A stretch of DNA of 64,000 nt from JACVRW01 sp963835705 (GCA_963835705.1 CAWIGR010000001.1:13712-77711), one strand, 5' to 3'; shown: positions 1 to 9,163, counted from the stretch's first letter. Translations and numbers: made by a program. The notes: generated by a model from the sequence alone, not told the origin.

Positions 1-120
1 CCCGAAGCCGAGCAGAGCCATCAGCGCGGGCACGATGGCGGTCAGCGGCGAGCTCTCGAAGATGTTCACCCACATCCCCATCACCGAGCCGACCGCGCGG
101 CTGGTGCCCATCAGGATGCC
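1..120. repeat. Exact 120-bp duplicate of an internal permease segment
   Basis: Positions 1-120 are identical base for base to 18372-18491, inside the first permease gene of the ABC importer. Identity ends abruptly at 120/121: the internal copy continues the permease, while this copy joins a fragment of an unrelated FAD-dependent oxidase. An exact repeat that coincides with the sequence end is typical of a de Bruijn graph overlap, so an assembly junction is more likely than a biological duplication. Confidence 0.9.
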
Positions 121-585
121 CGGGTCGATCGCGCGGTTGGGCAGGAACAGGCCGTCGGGGTCGACCCTCGCCTTGATCGCGGCGAGCCTGCGTTGGGACC
201 TCCGGCTCGAAGAAGGACTCCGGCCCGAGCGGGCGCTCGGAGAAGTTCTGGTAGCGCCGGCCGCTGCTCCACGGGTCGAGCGCCTGCGCCAGCCTCGCGG
301 CGTGGGTCCGCCCCGCCACGGCCGTCCCCGGTCCCATCGGCACGGCGCACGCGAACAGCAGGAAGTTCCCTTCGAGGCGTGGCAGCAAGCCGTGCCGCGC
401 GGGCGTCCCAGCGAGCGCGCCGCCGAGCTGGCGCAGCTCGGCGATCGTCAGCGTCGAGCCCAACTCCGCTCCGGCTGCCTCCACGAACGCCTCCACGGCC
501 TCTGGCCGGAGTTCGGACGGGAACCGGTTTTCGCTGAGCGCCGGAAGCGGGCCCTCGGATCCGCCCGGAAGCAGCCGCGTGAGGC
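121..585 (-). pseudogene. C-terminal fragment of a berberine-bridge (BBE) FAD-linked oxidase
   Basis: Read on the minus strand, one frame from about 585 to 195 encodes a recognisable BBE-type C-terminus, including the signature YQNFSER. The frame then shifts near 190-195, and a second frame encodes RRLAAIKARVDPDGLF, the usual end of these oxidases. The FAD-binding domain is missing upstream and no start codon is present. The downstream end runs straight into the duplicated permease segment. This is a fragment and probably non-functional; an assembly chimera is possible. Confidence 0.6.
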
Positions 586-594
586 TCAGCGCCG

Positions 595-1208
595 CCTACG
601 CGTCCCTCGCGATCGCGCGCCGCGCGCAGCACGAGCAGCCACGAAGCCTGGCGAGGCGCGATCGAGCCGCGACTCTTGCCGCAACGCTTCGGCACCGAGC
701 GCCACCGATCCGGGTGGTTGGGAGGCACTTGGCGCCATTCTTTGAGAGCCCTATAGGGACCAGCCCGGCCTGTCCCCCATCGCCCGCCAGGACGATCCCC
801 AATCGCGGAGCAGCCCGCGCTTGTCACGCGCCGCGTGGTAGCGGGGCGTATGCGGCACGCGATCCCGTCCCGCTGGAGACCAAGAAAGCCGGGCGGCGGC
901 TCGCGGGTGGTGGCTGCATCAAACATCTGGGCGCGCGCCGCGGCGGCTGATGTCGCCGGGGCGGCGAGCGCCATGAGCGCTGGAGTCCCATGTGAAGATT
1001 TCATTGAGTGCCGCGCGCGGACATCCCCCACCGAAATGGGAGGCGCGTGGCTGAACGGGAAGATCGATGAATCGCCGGCTCTCGATGGCCGGATCATGTG
1101 TGATCAACGGGATCGTCCTGGTGGTCACGCGAACGGCGCCGTGGAGTTGGCCCGCCGTCGAGTCTTGCTCGCGTGTATGGAAACCCCTGACGGCTCCGGC
1201 CCTTCGCA
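595..1208. other. No recognisable gene (about 610 bp)
   Basis: Both strands have open frames here, as expected at high GC, but none gives a recognisable protein family, a good ribosome binding site or a consistent frame. It lies between the broken oxidase fragment and the 3' end of a glycosyltransferase gene and probably holds eroded coding sequence. Confidence 0.5.
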
Positions 1209-2150
1209 TTATCCTCGAAGGCCGCGCGCACCTCCTCGCTCGGCGATTGTTGCGCCGACCACGAATGCGCAGCCTGTGATGAGGAGAGAGACCGCAACCG
1301 CAACCGCTCCCAGCACGGAGTATCTGTTACGCCGGACGAGGCCGCCAAGGAGCAGCCGCGGAATGTAGTTAGCCACTAGGCGTCGTACGTGGCTGCTCTC
1401 GGGGCCGAGCGCCGAGCGGCCATACAGGCGTTGGAGCCGGCCCTTGGCCAGCCCTTCGCTTAGTGAACGCCGGACTAGGAGTCGCCACGAGATTCGCGCC
1501 GGGGGCACGTAGTGGTGCACTCGCGCGGCGGGGAGGTGGCGAATTCGACAAGGGCCGTACTCCCGCGCCAGCCGGAGCGACAACTCCGTTTCATCGCATG
1601 TCTCAAGTGCGTTCCCACGCTTGCCGAAGCCCGCTGCGAAGCCCCCTGCATCCACAAGGTGCCGCCGCCGGAAGGCCATGTTGCAACCGAGGGGGTTACG
1701 GATGGGACCTGCTTCCTGGCGATGCCCCCGGTAGGTGCAGCCCACCATCCAGAGCAGTTCATCGGTGAGCCATCGGCGCTCGGCGCCCCAGCGAGGCAAC
1801 ACGGGGCCGCCTACGCCGATGAGGCCGCCGTCCTCCTCAAACGCGTCCATGATCGAGGCGAGCCATTGGCCCTCGACGGTGGCGTCGTCGTCGACGAAGG
1901 CGACCACACCGCACTGCGCGGCGTTAATCCCGACGTTCCTCGCCTCGGAAAGCCCCTCATTCTCGGTCTCCAGGAGCTTCACCGATGCGGGCAGGGAGCC
2001 CGCCAGCTCAGCCTTCAGCGACGGGTTCTGATCGACGACCACGATGAGTTCGTCTGCCGGACGTGTACCGGAAATCACAGAGTGAACGCAGGCGTGAAGG
2101 AGCGTCGCTCGCTCGTGGCTAGATGTGCACACAACGACGGCGGCCGTCAT
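1209..2150 (-). CDS. Family 2 glycosyltransferase with C-terminal membrane segment
   Basis: A 313-residue GT-A type glycosyltransferase. The N-terminus (TAAVVVCTSSHERATLL) is the usual nucleotide-sugar binding strand. VAFVDDDATVEG supplies the DDD metal-binding motif, and the acceptor region includes CDETELSLRL. A hydrophobic stretch near the C-terminus (SVLGAVAVAVSLLITGCAFV) suggests membrane attachment. The ATG at 2150 overlaps the stop of the upstream membrane gene (ATGA), indicating translational coupling and fixing the start. It is the last gene of a four-gene minus-strand set with an acyltransferase, a deacetylase and a membrane protein, so it probably adds a sugar to an envelope or exported glycan. 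Donor and acceptor cannot be predicted. Confidence 0.85.
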   Translation of the reverse strand: MTAAVVVCTSSHERATLLHACVHSVISGTRPADELIVVVDQNPSLKAELAGSLPASVKLLETENEGLSEARNVGINAAQCGVVAFVDDDATVEGQWLASIMDAFEEDGGLIGVGGPVLPRWGAERRWLTDELLWMVGCTYRGHRQEAGPIRNPLGCNMAFRRRHLVDAGGFAAGFGKRGNALETCDETELSLRLAREYGPCRIRHLPAARVHHYVPPARISWRLLVRRSLSEGLAKGRLQRLYGRSALGPESSHVRRLVANYIPRLLLGGLVRRNRYSVLGAVAVAVSLLITGCAFVVGATIAERGGARGLRG

Positions 2151-2842
2151 CCTGTTCCCCGGCCGTCCTGAGGCAGAGAGGCACGCTTCGAGGCGCCGAC
2201 AATCGGCCAGAGCTGCGACTTGCGCCAGGCTATCCACAGCCAAACGCCGACCACGCTGCCGGCGCAGGCGGCCCCAATGGAGTCGTTTACCAGGTCCTCA
2301 AGGGTATCTTGGTAACCCTGTGAGTAATTGGTTTCGACGGTAGCGTCAGCCACCCACTCGATCAGCTCCCACGCCGCCCCCAGGGCAATGACGGACATGG
2401 CGGTCGCCGCCGCCGACCCCATCAGCAAGGCCGCGGTTGGCCGAGCCGCAGGTTTCGCCAGCGCACCAAGCCGCAGGAGTCCCGCGTACAGCACCGGCCC
2501 GCTTAGCAGCGGCAGCACGATGTGCGGGAGCGTGTCGTCGCCTGCGATCCACGGGACAGCGCCTCCGAGAACCCCCTCGGCGGCAAGGGCGAGCGCGAAG
2601 GCCAGATCGAGGGCTGGATTGACGCGGAGGAGCCGGGCGGAGAGACTCGGCGCCGTGAGCAGGAGCGCCTTCAGGGCGTCGGATCCATCGCCCGCGGCAA
2701 GAAACAGAACGGCGCCACAGAGGAGTCCTAGTCGCACGAGATCGGCATAGCGCGTGAGCCACCGCCCGTTCGATGCTCGCGAATGGGGCCATGCGGCGGC
2801 GAGGCGCCGAACCGCCGCGGTGGGATATGCGGAGACCGCCAT
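2147..2842 (-). CDS. DUF2238/VanZ-like multipass membrane protein
   Basis: A 231-residue hydrophobic protein with about six predicted membrane segments. The C-terminal third has AAWELIEW, then a region ending GYQDTLEDLVNDSIGA and another helix. This resembles the E/D-rich motif of the DUF2238 (YjdF-like) family, where acidic residues sit at helix ends. The function of that family is not established. The start ATG at 2842 shares its A with the TGA of the deacetylase gene upstream, and the stop overlaps the next glycosyltransferase start, so the three genes are translated as one unit. A role in modifying or exporting the glycan is inference from context. Confidence 0.6.
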   Translation of the reverse strand: MAVSAYPTAAVRRLAAAWPHSRASNGRWLTRYADLVRLGLLCGAVLFLAAGDGSDALKALLLTAPSLSARLLRVNPALDLAFALALAAEGVLGGAVPWIAGDDTLPHIVLPLLSGPVLYAGLLRLGALAKPAARPTAALLMGSAAATAMSVIALGAAWELIEWVADATVETNYSQGYQDTLEDLVNDSIGAACAGSVVGVWLWIAWRKSQLWPIVGASKRASLPQDGRGTG

Positions 2843-3684
2843 CAACGGGCTCCAAGCCTGTTGTTGAGGCGCCGTCGATGGCGCCGTACTGTCCGGTAAG
2901 CGCGTGTACGCAGCCGCTCACGCGTCCAGCCAAGCGGGACGTCCTTGCCCTCGAGGACATCGGCGATCCGCGAGGCGGACGTCTGCGCCGACACAGTCCA
3001 GCGGGAGATGGCGAACGGATCGTCGCGACCGTGGGACACCGCGTTCTTGACGGCTGAAGCCGAGTGGTATCCGCTAGCGATTACGGCCTCTCGCGTGCGC
3101 CGGTTGTACGCCCCGTGGGGATACGCGAAGGAGCAAACGCTCGCTCGCATCACCTCCTCCAGAGCGGCCTTGCTCGCGCTCACCTCGTGGACCATCTCCC
3201 ACTCGGCCAACTCGTCCAGCCGGCGATGCCGAACTGCGTGGGCGCCGATTTCCACCGGCGGTAGTAGTGCAAGCTCGGCCAACTGAGGGGCCGACAGCCT
3301 GTCACCAGCCCCAACCCCGCCTGAAGTGACGTACACGGTCGAGGAGAGGTCGCGGCGGAGGAGCACCTCGATCGCGTCGTACGTATCAGCGAAACCGTCG
3401 TCGAATGTCACGGCGACGGCTCGTTCAGGTAGAGGTCGTTCCCCTCGCAATCCTGCCGCGAGCTCCGTCATCCTGAGCGCCTCCCGTCCAGACGCCGCGA
3501 CCGCTTCCACATGCGCCGCGAAGCTCGAGGGTGAAACAGTATATGGCTGGTCGCCCCGTCGGGACTTGTGACTTACGGAATGGTAGAGCAGCACGGGGAT
3601 GATGGTATGCGGGGCAACCCGATGAGGCTTAGGCCGGATCATCGGCCCCCTTCCGTCCCCGCGCTCAGGTGTCTTGACCCGCAT
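2842..3684 (-). CDS. Polysaccharide deacetylase (NodB domain, CE4)
   Basis: A 280-residue NodB-fold protein. PVLLYHSVS opens the domain, VAVTFDDGFADTYD carries the catalytic and metal-binding Asp pair (TFDDG), and GAHAVRHRRLDEL supplies the H-x3-H metal motif. FAYPHGAYNRRTREAV is the conserved motif 3. No cleavable signal peptide is obvious, so it may act at the inner face of the membrane or be anchored through partners. The start is uncertain: ATG at 3684 gives the full length, and an internal ATG at 3642 is also possible. It heads a coupled trio. Likely role: removing acetyl groups from an N-acetylated sugar polymer. Two eroded relatives lie at 8441-8666 and 9164-9724. Confidence 0.85.
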   Translation of the reverse strand: MRVKTPERGDGRGPMIRPKPHRVAPHTIIPVLLYHSVSHKSRRGDQPYTVSPSSFAAHVEAVAASGREALRMTELAAGLRGERPLPERAVAVTFDDGFADTYDAIEVLLRRDLSSTVYVTSGGVGAGDRLSAPQLAELALLPPVEIGAHAVRHRRLDELAEWEMVHEVSASKAALEEVMRASVCSFAYPHGAYNRRTREAVIASGYHSASAVKNAVSHGRDDPFAISRWTVSAQTSASRIADVLEGKDVPLGWTRERLRTRAYRTVRRHRRRLNNRLGAR

Positions 3685-3849
3685 ATCAGTGTCACGGTCT
3701 AGCTGAGGCCCTAGACGCGTCGCCGCAAATTGAGCTCAAATCGTTTGCTTATCAACATCCGCGTACTGCCACCGAGTGTGTCCGTATTCTCTGACGGACG
3801 AGGAGTTTTTGTCAGCGTGTATATGAGGGGCACTCCTACTTATCTTGGT
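3685..3849. promoter_or_regulatory. Lower-GC intergenic region, likely promoter of the deacetylase operon
   Basis: This 165-bp gap is clearly more AT-rich than its surroundings. It contains the perfect 10-bp palindrome TTGAGCTCAA near 3729-3738. On the minus strand, CTGACA (-35-like) and TTGATA elements lie upstream of the deacetylase. No single promoter can be assigned with confidence. A short inverted repeat (CTGAC...GTCAG) near 3795-3820 could terminate the upstream acyltransferase transcript. Confidence 0.35.
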
Positions 3850-4938
3850 TCAATCTCGGAATCCGACGATCCGCTTGACGATGCCGCGGGCACGCCGGTC
3901 CAGTGCGGTGATCGGCAGCCGTTCGATGTGGAATTCGGTGTAGGGACGCGGGCGAGCGCCAAAGCGCGTCTTGAACTGCGCGAGCGACGGGGACGTTCCA
4001 GACTCGCCCATGTTGTAGTAGCGGCAGCCCGCGTTGCAGGCATCCTCGATCGCCAGCTGGTGGAGGAGATAGTTGGCGCGCGTGGGGCCGGCCAGCTCCT
4101 TGTCCATCATCCCGCGGGTGTAGTTGGCGTTGGCTGCCTGGAGAACGACGATGGCGGCCGCCGGTTGCCCGTCGGCCCAAGCGACCCATATGTGACACGC
4201 TTCGCGGAGGGTCGTCGCCATCAGCTCAAACTTCCGGCGGGGATCCCGGCGGTGAGCGCGCCAAAGCGCGAGCGCTCGTGGCTCATGCTGCTGTTGCGCC
4301 CAGCGTTCGACTGAGCGCTCAAAGAGCTGATAAAGGACAGGCACCAGTTTGCCCGACGTATCTCGCTCCACCGTGAGCCCGGAACGCTCCGCCTTGCGTA
4401 CGGCGGTCCGCGCCGTCCCGGTAAAGCGCTCCTTCCACACGCGCGCGAAGCCACCCTCCAGCGCAAGCACGTGCGCCAGGCGAGGAAGAACGATGGCTCG
4501 AGGGGGTACAGAGGCCTTCCACATCTCGCCGTGAATCGGGTTAGGTCGCAAAGACGTCCGCGCCACCCTTCGCCGCGCAAGGTCTGAAAGTACAATCGCT
4601 ACGTCTGCGCGCTGCACCCCGCCAGGAGCGACGATTCCTCCCATTCCCCAGCCCATCGGGAGTGAGGCCTCCAAGGCGAGCGGGCTCGGCAGATGACGGC
4701 GCCGCACCATGGGCACGACAAGCTGTCGGCCCGTCGGGAGCTCATAGAGGCGACTAGCGTCGTCGTACCCGCCAAACCGACAGATGAAGTCCATCCATGC
4801 CGGCGTATGCGACACGAACGCGTCGGGATCCGTCGCGAGCACTGCTCCCCACAGCCTGCGCTCCGCCGGACTCGTGACGTGAACCTCCCCCTCCTCCGAC
4901 CGGCCTCGGCGGACTCCAGCAACCTTGAGCGCGCTCAT
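3850..4938 (-). CDS. FemAB/BioF2-like GNAT acyltransferase
   Basis: A 362-residue protein of the peptidoglycan-bridge (FemAB-like) GNAT group, recognised from the paired-domain length and the C-terminal half: a predicted CoA- or aminoacyl-binding segment (AAIVVLQAANANYTRGMMD), the NYLLHQLAIEDACNAGCRYYNMGESG stretch split across two motifs, and a basic tail. In glycan clusters such enzymes usually acylate or aminoacylate a sugar or lipid-linked precursor. It is first in the minus-strand run that continues with the deacetylase at 3684. A fragment at 8441-8666 carries a close match to its last 40 residues (GARPxxY...ERLPxT...VKR), so the locus once held a second copy. Confidence 0.65.
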   Translation of the reverse strand: MSALKVAGVRRGRSEEGEVHVTSPAERRLWGAVLATDPDAFVSHTPAWMDFICRFGGYDDASRLYELPTGRQLVVPMVRRRHLPSPLALEASLPMGWGMGGIVAPGGVQRADVAIVLSDLARRRVARTSLRPNPIHGEMWKASVPPRAIVLPRLAHVLALEGGFARVWKERFTGTARTAVRKAERSGLTVERDTSGKLVPVLYQLFERSVERWAQQQHEPRALALWRAHRRDPRRKFELMATTLREACHIWVAWADGQPAAAIVVLQAANANYTRGMMDKELAGPTRANYLLHQLAIEDACNAGCRYYNMGESGTSPSLAQFKTRFGARPRPYTEFHIERLPITALDRRARGIVKRIVGFRD

Positions 4939-5116
4939 GGCCGAAGCGCTCCCTTTCGGAGGGCCCCGAGGGTCCTCGGTATCGGATGCCGCTCACCCGC
5001 CAAACAGCACGACGCCCCAGATTCTCTTGCCGCTTCCCGCGGCGGCGACCACGGGGGGGCGAACATTCGCGAACCGCCGCTGCGCAGACGCACGGGTGCC
5101 TGGTAACCGTTCGGGT

Positions 5117-7657
5117 TCATACACCCGAGCCACTGGTCGACACACTACGCCGCGCGGCGCGGCGCGCCATGTGGCCCGTTACCACGAGTATGAAGAGCAG
5201 GAGCGCCGAGGCGCTTGTCACGACCGGCCGGCGCGGGGTGGGCCTCACCCGTCCCGCCCTCCCGTCACCGTGGAGACGGTGGCGCCCCGGATGTGAACCG
5301 CCGCCTTCAAGCGGTCCGAGGCGAACAGCGCGCCCTCCTTCGGCCGCCCCGGCATCGCGAAGCACGGCTGCGAGAACGGGTTCGACGTTCCGTCGCCGCC
5401 ACCGCCGGCTGCGACGGTAGCGGGTCGCCTTGGTGAGGTTGCCCGCCACGTGCTGGAGCCAGGCGAGCAGCAGCAGCGCGCGATCGTTCGAGCCTCTGCG
5501 GTCGTCGCGCTCGGCTCGGAAGGACCCGTCGAGCAGCTCCACGACCACGCCGCCGAATTCTCGACGGGCGGTCAGCGCACGCGTGGTCACGAGCAGGTGG
5601 AGCAGGTCCACCCGCGCGATGCCGCGTGGCTTCGAGCCCCCCCAGTCGACGATGCCGTTGACCGCGCCGTCGTCGTCGAGCAGAAGATTGCCCGCCCAGA
5701 GATCGCCGTGGACGCGGCTCGTCTCGACCCTCCGATCGGCGAGCGCCACGTTGAGCTCCCGCTCGAGGCAGTTCAGCGCCTTGTCGAGGCTGGGAGCGCC
5801 CTCCAGGGCGCTGCGCAGGATTCCCACCGGCTCCCCGACCAACTCCCGGAGGAGCCTCTCGTCGACCGTCGTCCGCGCGGCGGTGGCGCCGTGGAGCGGC
5901 CGCATGGCGGCTTCGGCGGCAGCCAGGAAGCGCTCCTCCGACATTCCTTCACGCAGCCTGCGGTCGGCCGGCACTCCCGGGAGCGCTTCCTCCGCGGCGA
6001 ACGGGCGCCCGGCCACGCTGCCGCTCGCGAGCAGGCGCGGGGTCAGCGCCCGGAAGCCCTCGAGCTCGCGGCAATGGCCCAGGGCCAGGAGGAAGCGCGA
6101 CTCCCGGTCGAGGGAGGCTTCGGCGGCGTCTGTGCGCGCCCGCTTGATGATCGCCACGGGCCCGCTCCCGGCGGGGCCGACGGGGACCACGGTCACCTCT
6201 CCGAGGCGCGCCAGATCGCCGCGCAGTGTCCATCGGGCGCCGTCGCCATGCCGGCGCTCGAGCGCCCGCAGAACCGGCCGCAGCGCGTGGGCGGTCGCCG
6301 GCCGGCGCGCTGCACTCAGCGCTCCGCCGACCACGCCCCCTAGCGTTCCCGGCGCCTCGGCGCGCACGAGCCGGCGGACCACGAGGCCGGCCGCCACCAC
6401 CGATTGGGCGACGAGCCAGGCGATGCCGAGCCCTTCTATGCCTATCGCGTCCAGCAGCGGCAGCCCGACGGCGAGCACGATCGCGCCGAGCGCAGCATAG
6501 GCGACTACCACCGTGCGCATGCGACGCTCGACGCGAGCCACGTTCACGTAGACGGCTACCACGACATAGGGCACCGCCGAGAGGGCGAGCAGCCGCAGGG
6601 TGGTCGCTGCGTTTGTGTACCCCTCCCCCAGCAGGCCGAGTAGGTCCGGCGCGAGGACTACGACGACGAGCGTGGCCAGGCCGACCAGGCCGGCCGCCTC
6701 GACAAGCGTCCCGCGGGCGTGCTCGGCAAGCCGGACGGGGTCGAGCGCCCCCTCGGCGAGCAGCGACTGGCACATGCCGCTGCTCACCAGATAGAGCGAG
6801 TACGCGATCGTCCACGCGACGAAGAACTGCGCGGTGGCCTCCGCGCCGGAGAAGTGCAGGACCACCAGCGGCACCACGCCCACCGTGCCCCCCCAGCAGG
6901 CGTAGGCGGCGTAGTCCGCCACCAGGTAGCCGCCCATGCTCCGCAGCGAGATTGGCTGCTGGCGGCCCTCGGTCCTCCGCACGTGGTTGGGGATCAGGCG
7001 GCGGAACAGGAGCACGTTCAACGGCACAATCACGGCGAGTAGCGGCAAGCTCCACGAGACGAACGCGGCGAGCATCGGCGCCGCGCCCGCGAGCGCCACC
7101 AGCAGCACGAGCTTCGCTACCGAGAAGGCCAGGTTCTCCACGGGCACCCAGCCAGCCTGGCGAATCCCTGCCAGCACGCTGTCCTGGAGCACGAAGACTG
7201 TCCAGGCCATCGTCGCGGCCACGAACCAGATCCCCAGGTCGGGCCGGTCGGCCAGGAAGCCGAGCTCGGGCGACCACAGGTCGAGGCCCGCGATGAACAG
7301 GCAACTTGCGACCATGGAAACCGCCATCGCGACCACGTAGGAGCGAACCACCAGCAGCGGGCTGCTCGGCCCGGCGGCGGGCAGAAAGCGGTTGAGCACG
7401 CCCTTCAGGTTGAGCTGCGAGAGATTGGCGAGGAGCGTCATCGCAGATATCAGCGCGGCGCCCACGCCGACGGCCTCGGCCGAGAGGGTGCGTGCCGCGA
7501 CCAGCCAGTAGACGAGGCCGAGCACCGACGTCAGCGCGGAGCTCACCACCAGCGCGTAACCGTTGCGGTACAGCGGAACCCGCGCGCGGGTGCGCAGCAG
7601 GGCCGCGGCGTGGGACGCCGGTGCGCGTCGCCGCAGCGTCACGGTCCTTACCGCCAC
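5117..7657 (-). CDS. Polysaccharide flippase fused to an APH-type kinase domain
   Basis: An 846-residue two-domain protein. Residues 30-430 form a MATE/Wzx-like polysaccharide transporter with about 12 hydrophobic helices. Residues 470-760 form an aminoglycoside-phosphotransferase/choline-kinase-like domain: K505 in VAIIKRA as ATP-binding lysine, HGDLWAGN at 650-657 as catalytic loop (D652, N657) and IVDWGG with D671 as the metal-binding DFG equivalent. The last 80 residues are low complexity plus a hydrophobic stretch (SASALLLFILVVTG) that may be an extra helix. The start is either GTG 7657, overlapping the GH16 stop, or GTG 7642 just after it. Suggested role: moving a lipid-linked glycan across the membrane, with phosphorylation of a sugar or prenol by the fused kinase. 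The coupling is inference. Confidence 0.75.
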   Translation of the reverse strand: MAVRTVTLRRRAPASHAAALLRTRARVPLYRNGYALVVSSALTSVLGLVYWLVAARTLSAEAVGVGAALISAMTLLANLSQLNLKGVLNRFLPAAGPSSPLLVVRSYVVAMAVSMVASCLFIAGLDLWSPELGFLADRPDLGIWFVAATMAWTVFVLQDSVLAGIRQAGWVPVENLAFSVAKLVLLVALAGAAPMLAAFVSWSLPLLAVIVPLNVLLFRRLIPNHVRRTEGRQQPISLRSMGGYLVADYAAYACWGGTVGVVPLVVLHFSGAEATAQFFVAWTIAYSLYLVSSGMCQSLLAEGALDPVRLAEHARGTLVEAAGLVGLATLVVVVLAPDLLGLLGEGYTNAATTLRLLALSAVPYVVVAVYVNVARVERRMRTVVVAYAALGAIVLAVGLPLLDAIGIEGLGIAWLVAQSVVAAGLVVRRLVRAEAPGTLGGVVGGALSAARRPATAHALRPVLRALERRHGDGARWTLRGDLARLGEVTVVPVGPAGSGPVAIIKRARTDAAEASLDRESRFLLALGHCRELEGFRALTPRLLASGSVAGRPFAAEEALPGVPADRRLREGMSEERFLAAAEAAMRPLHGATAARTTVDERLLRELVGEPVGILRSALEGAPSLDKALNCLERELNVALADRRVETSRVHGDLWAGNLLLDDDGAVNGIVDWGGSKPRGIARVDLLHLLVTTRALTARREFGGVVVELLDGSFRAERDDRRGSNDRALLLLAWLQHVAGNLTKATRYRRSRRWRRRNVEPVLAAVLRDAGAAEGGRAVRLGPLEGGGSHPGRHRLHGDGRAGRVRPTPRRPVVTSASALLLFILVVTGHMARRAARRSVSTSGSGV

Positions 7658-8448
7658 GCCTTCACCCAGTCGATGGCCAAGGTCGCCGGGAACCTGGTGT
7701 CCTCTGACGGAGGCCCTGGCCAGTCGCCGCCCACAGCGAGATTGGCCATCAGGTACATCGGCTCGTCCGGGACGGCCTCGCCGCTCACCCGCCAGCGAGC
7801 GATACCGTCCACGAGCCAGGTGAGCCGACCGGGCTGCCAGTCCACCGCGAACTCATGCCAGCCGGGCTCGATGCCCGTCCATTCGCGCCCGAGCCGGCGC
7901 GCTTCTCCCTCGGCGTTCCGGTAGTGCAGGTACATCTCCACGGTGCGCGGGCGGTGTCCCAGCACCTCCATCACGTCGATCTCGGGCTTCGACTCGCGGC
8001 TCGCCGGCAGCAACCAGAAGGCCGACCACAGGCCCCGGCCGCGTGGCACCCGCGCGCGCATGGCGGCACGCCCGTACTGGAATGCGAACTTCGGCGGCGC
8101 CGACTTCGGGCCAGGGCCGGTGCTGATCATTCCCGAGGCGTACCGGTATACGCGCCCGTTCGAGCCGCGTACCCGCCGTCGCTCCGCGACAAGCTGAAGC
8201 CGACCACCGCCAACCCGTACCTGCTCGGGCAGGTACCACTCGAGCTCGTTGTTGCTCTCGATAGTGCAACCGTCCCGCGCCCACCAGTGACACGTGCGCC
8301 AGCGCTCGCCGTCCAGCGCATGACCGCTGAAGTAGTCATAGAAGACGAGTTCCGCGGGCCGGGGCCGCACCGGATGCTCATCCGGCAGCACGAGAACGAG
8401 CGCAACGGCGAGCGCGATCGGAGCGAGCATCAGCAGCGACCTAACCAT
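7648..8448 (-). CDS. Secreted or anchored GH16 family glycanase
   Basis: A 266-residue GH16 (laminarinase/kappa-carrageenase fold) enzyme. KPEIDVMEVLG carries the E-x-D-x-x-E catalytic signature, preceded by a region with WSAFWLLP, typical of the substrate cleft. The N-terminus from the ATG at 8448 is one hydrophobic helix (LLMLAPIALAVALVLVLP), a signal peptide or anchor. No extra binding modules are present and the length is that of a single catalytic domain. The stop overlaps the possible start of the flippase gene. In glycan export loci GH16 enzymes trim or release the polymer; the bond cleaved cannot be predicted. Confidence 0.88.
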   Translation of the reverse strand: MVRSLLMLAPIALAVALVLVLPDEHPVRPRPAELVFYDYFSGHALDGERWRTCHWWARDGCTIESNNELEWYLPEQVRVGGGRLQLVAERRRVRGSNGRVYRYASGMISTGPGPKSAPPKFAFQYGRAAMRARVPRGRGLWSAFWLLPASRESKPEIDVMEVLGHRPRTVEMYLHYRNAEGEARRLGREWTGIEPGWHEFAVDWQPGRLTWLVDGIARWRVSGEAVPDEPMYLMANLAVGGDWPGPPSEDTRFPATLAIDWVKAWR

Positions 8449-8666
8449 CCGCGAACCGCCATGCTCGCTTGACCAGTCCGCGCCCCGCCGCGTCGGCGCG
8501 CGTGAGCGGCAGGCGCTCGAAATCGATACTCGAGCGGGCGCGCGCCGAGCTTCTCCTTGAACATGTGGCCCCCGAACAGCTCCATCACGGCCCATTCGGC
8601 GAAGCGACAGTCGACCGTGTCGGCGACGCTGTGGTACAGCAACAGCGGAACGCGTTCGCCGCTCAT
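8441..8666 (-). pseudogene. Composite remnant: deacetylase N-terminus joined to FemAB C-terminus
   Basis: An ATG at 8666 preceded by GAGGAGAG starts MSGERVPLLLYHSVADTVD, the opening of a polysaccharide deacetylase. Within about 20 codons the sequence changes to a FemAB-like C-terminus: FKEKLGARPLEY, then after a one-base frame change SIDFERLPLTRADAAG and a VKRAWRF tail ending at TAG 8441. The intact acyltransferase at 3850 ends with the equivalent GARPRPY...ERLPIT...VKR. Two genes that neighbour each other in the intact cassette have therefore been fused by deletion. Confidence 0.6.
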
Positions 8667-8791
8667 GGCACTCTCCTCACTCGGCGGCGACTGGCCATGT
8701 AGGCGAACGGCCCGGTCAGCATCCCAAGCCGCTCGAGGCGCACGATCATCGCCGTAATCCCCGGGAATGCGGGCGTTCGGCGACCCCGGCT

Positions 8792-9145
8792 TCAACACGT
8801 GAGCCGCCGCGCGGTTTGAACATGATGGGGCCGATGCTGCGCGGCCTGGCGGCTGGCGTTCCCACGATCAAAGGAGCTCCAATCGGTGTGGTCCTCGCAG
8901 ACCCAGAAGCTCGCCTCGCCCTGGCCCTGGGCGATCCCGACGTTCAGGATCGTCAAGCGGCCGGCTTCGATCTCCCTCGCGAACCGCTCATTGGCGCGCT
9001 CCGCGAAGACGGGATTGGCTTCGACGGCTATAACGCGGAACCCCTGTCGCAGGTAATACGCGGAATCAGCGCCGTCGTGCATGCCGACGTCGTAGACCAA
9101 ATCCGCCATCGCCAGGCTCTCGTCGGGGTATCGCCCACCCTTCAT
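8792..9145 (-). pseudogene. Truncated FkbM-type SAM methyltransferase
   Basis: The 117-codon frame begins MKGGRYPDESLAMADLVYDV and reads through the first half of an FkbM-family methyltransferase: YDVGMHDGADSAYYL (SAM-binding motif I), VIAVEANP (motif II) and WSSFDR. After WSSFDR it loses family resemblance and stops. FkbM domains are normally about 200-250 residues, so roughly half is missing. It sits between two composite remnants in the glycan locus. FkbM enzymes commonly O-methylate sugars. It is probably inactive. Confidence 0.65.
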
Positions 9146-9163
9146 GTCAACGTGACGCCCTCA

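Noticed and set aside
5430..7300. Long open frames on the plus strand opposite the flippase-kinase gene
   Set aside because: Arg/Pro/Ala-rich shadow frames typical of high-GC DNA; no family resemblance, and the opposite strand encodes clear motifs.
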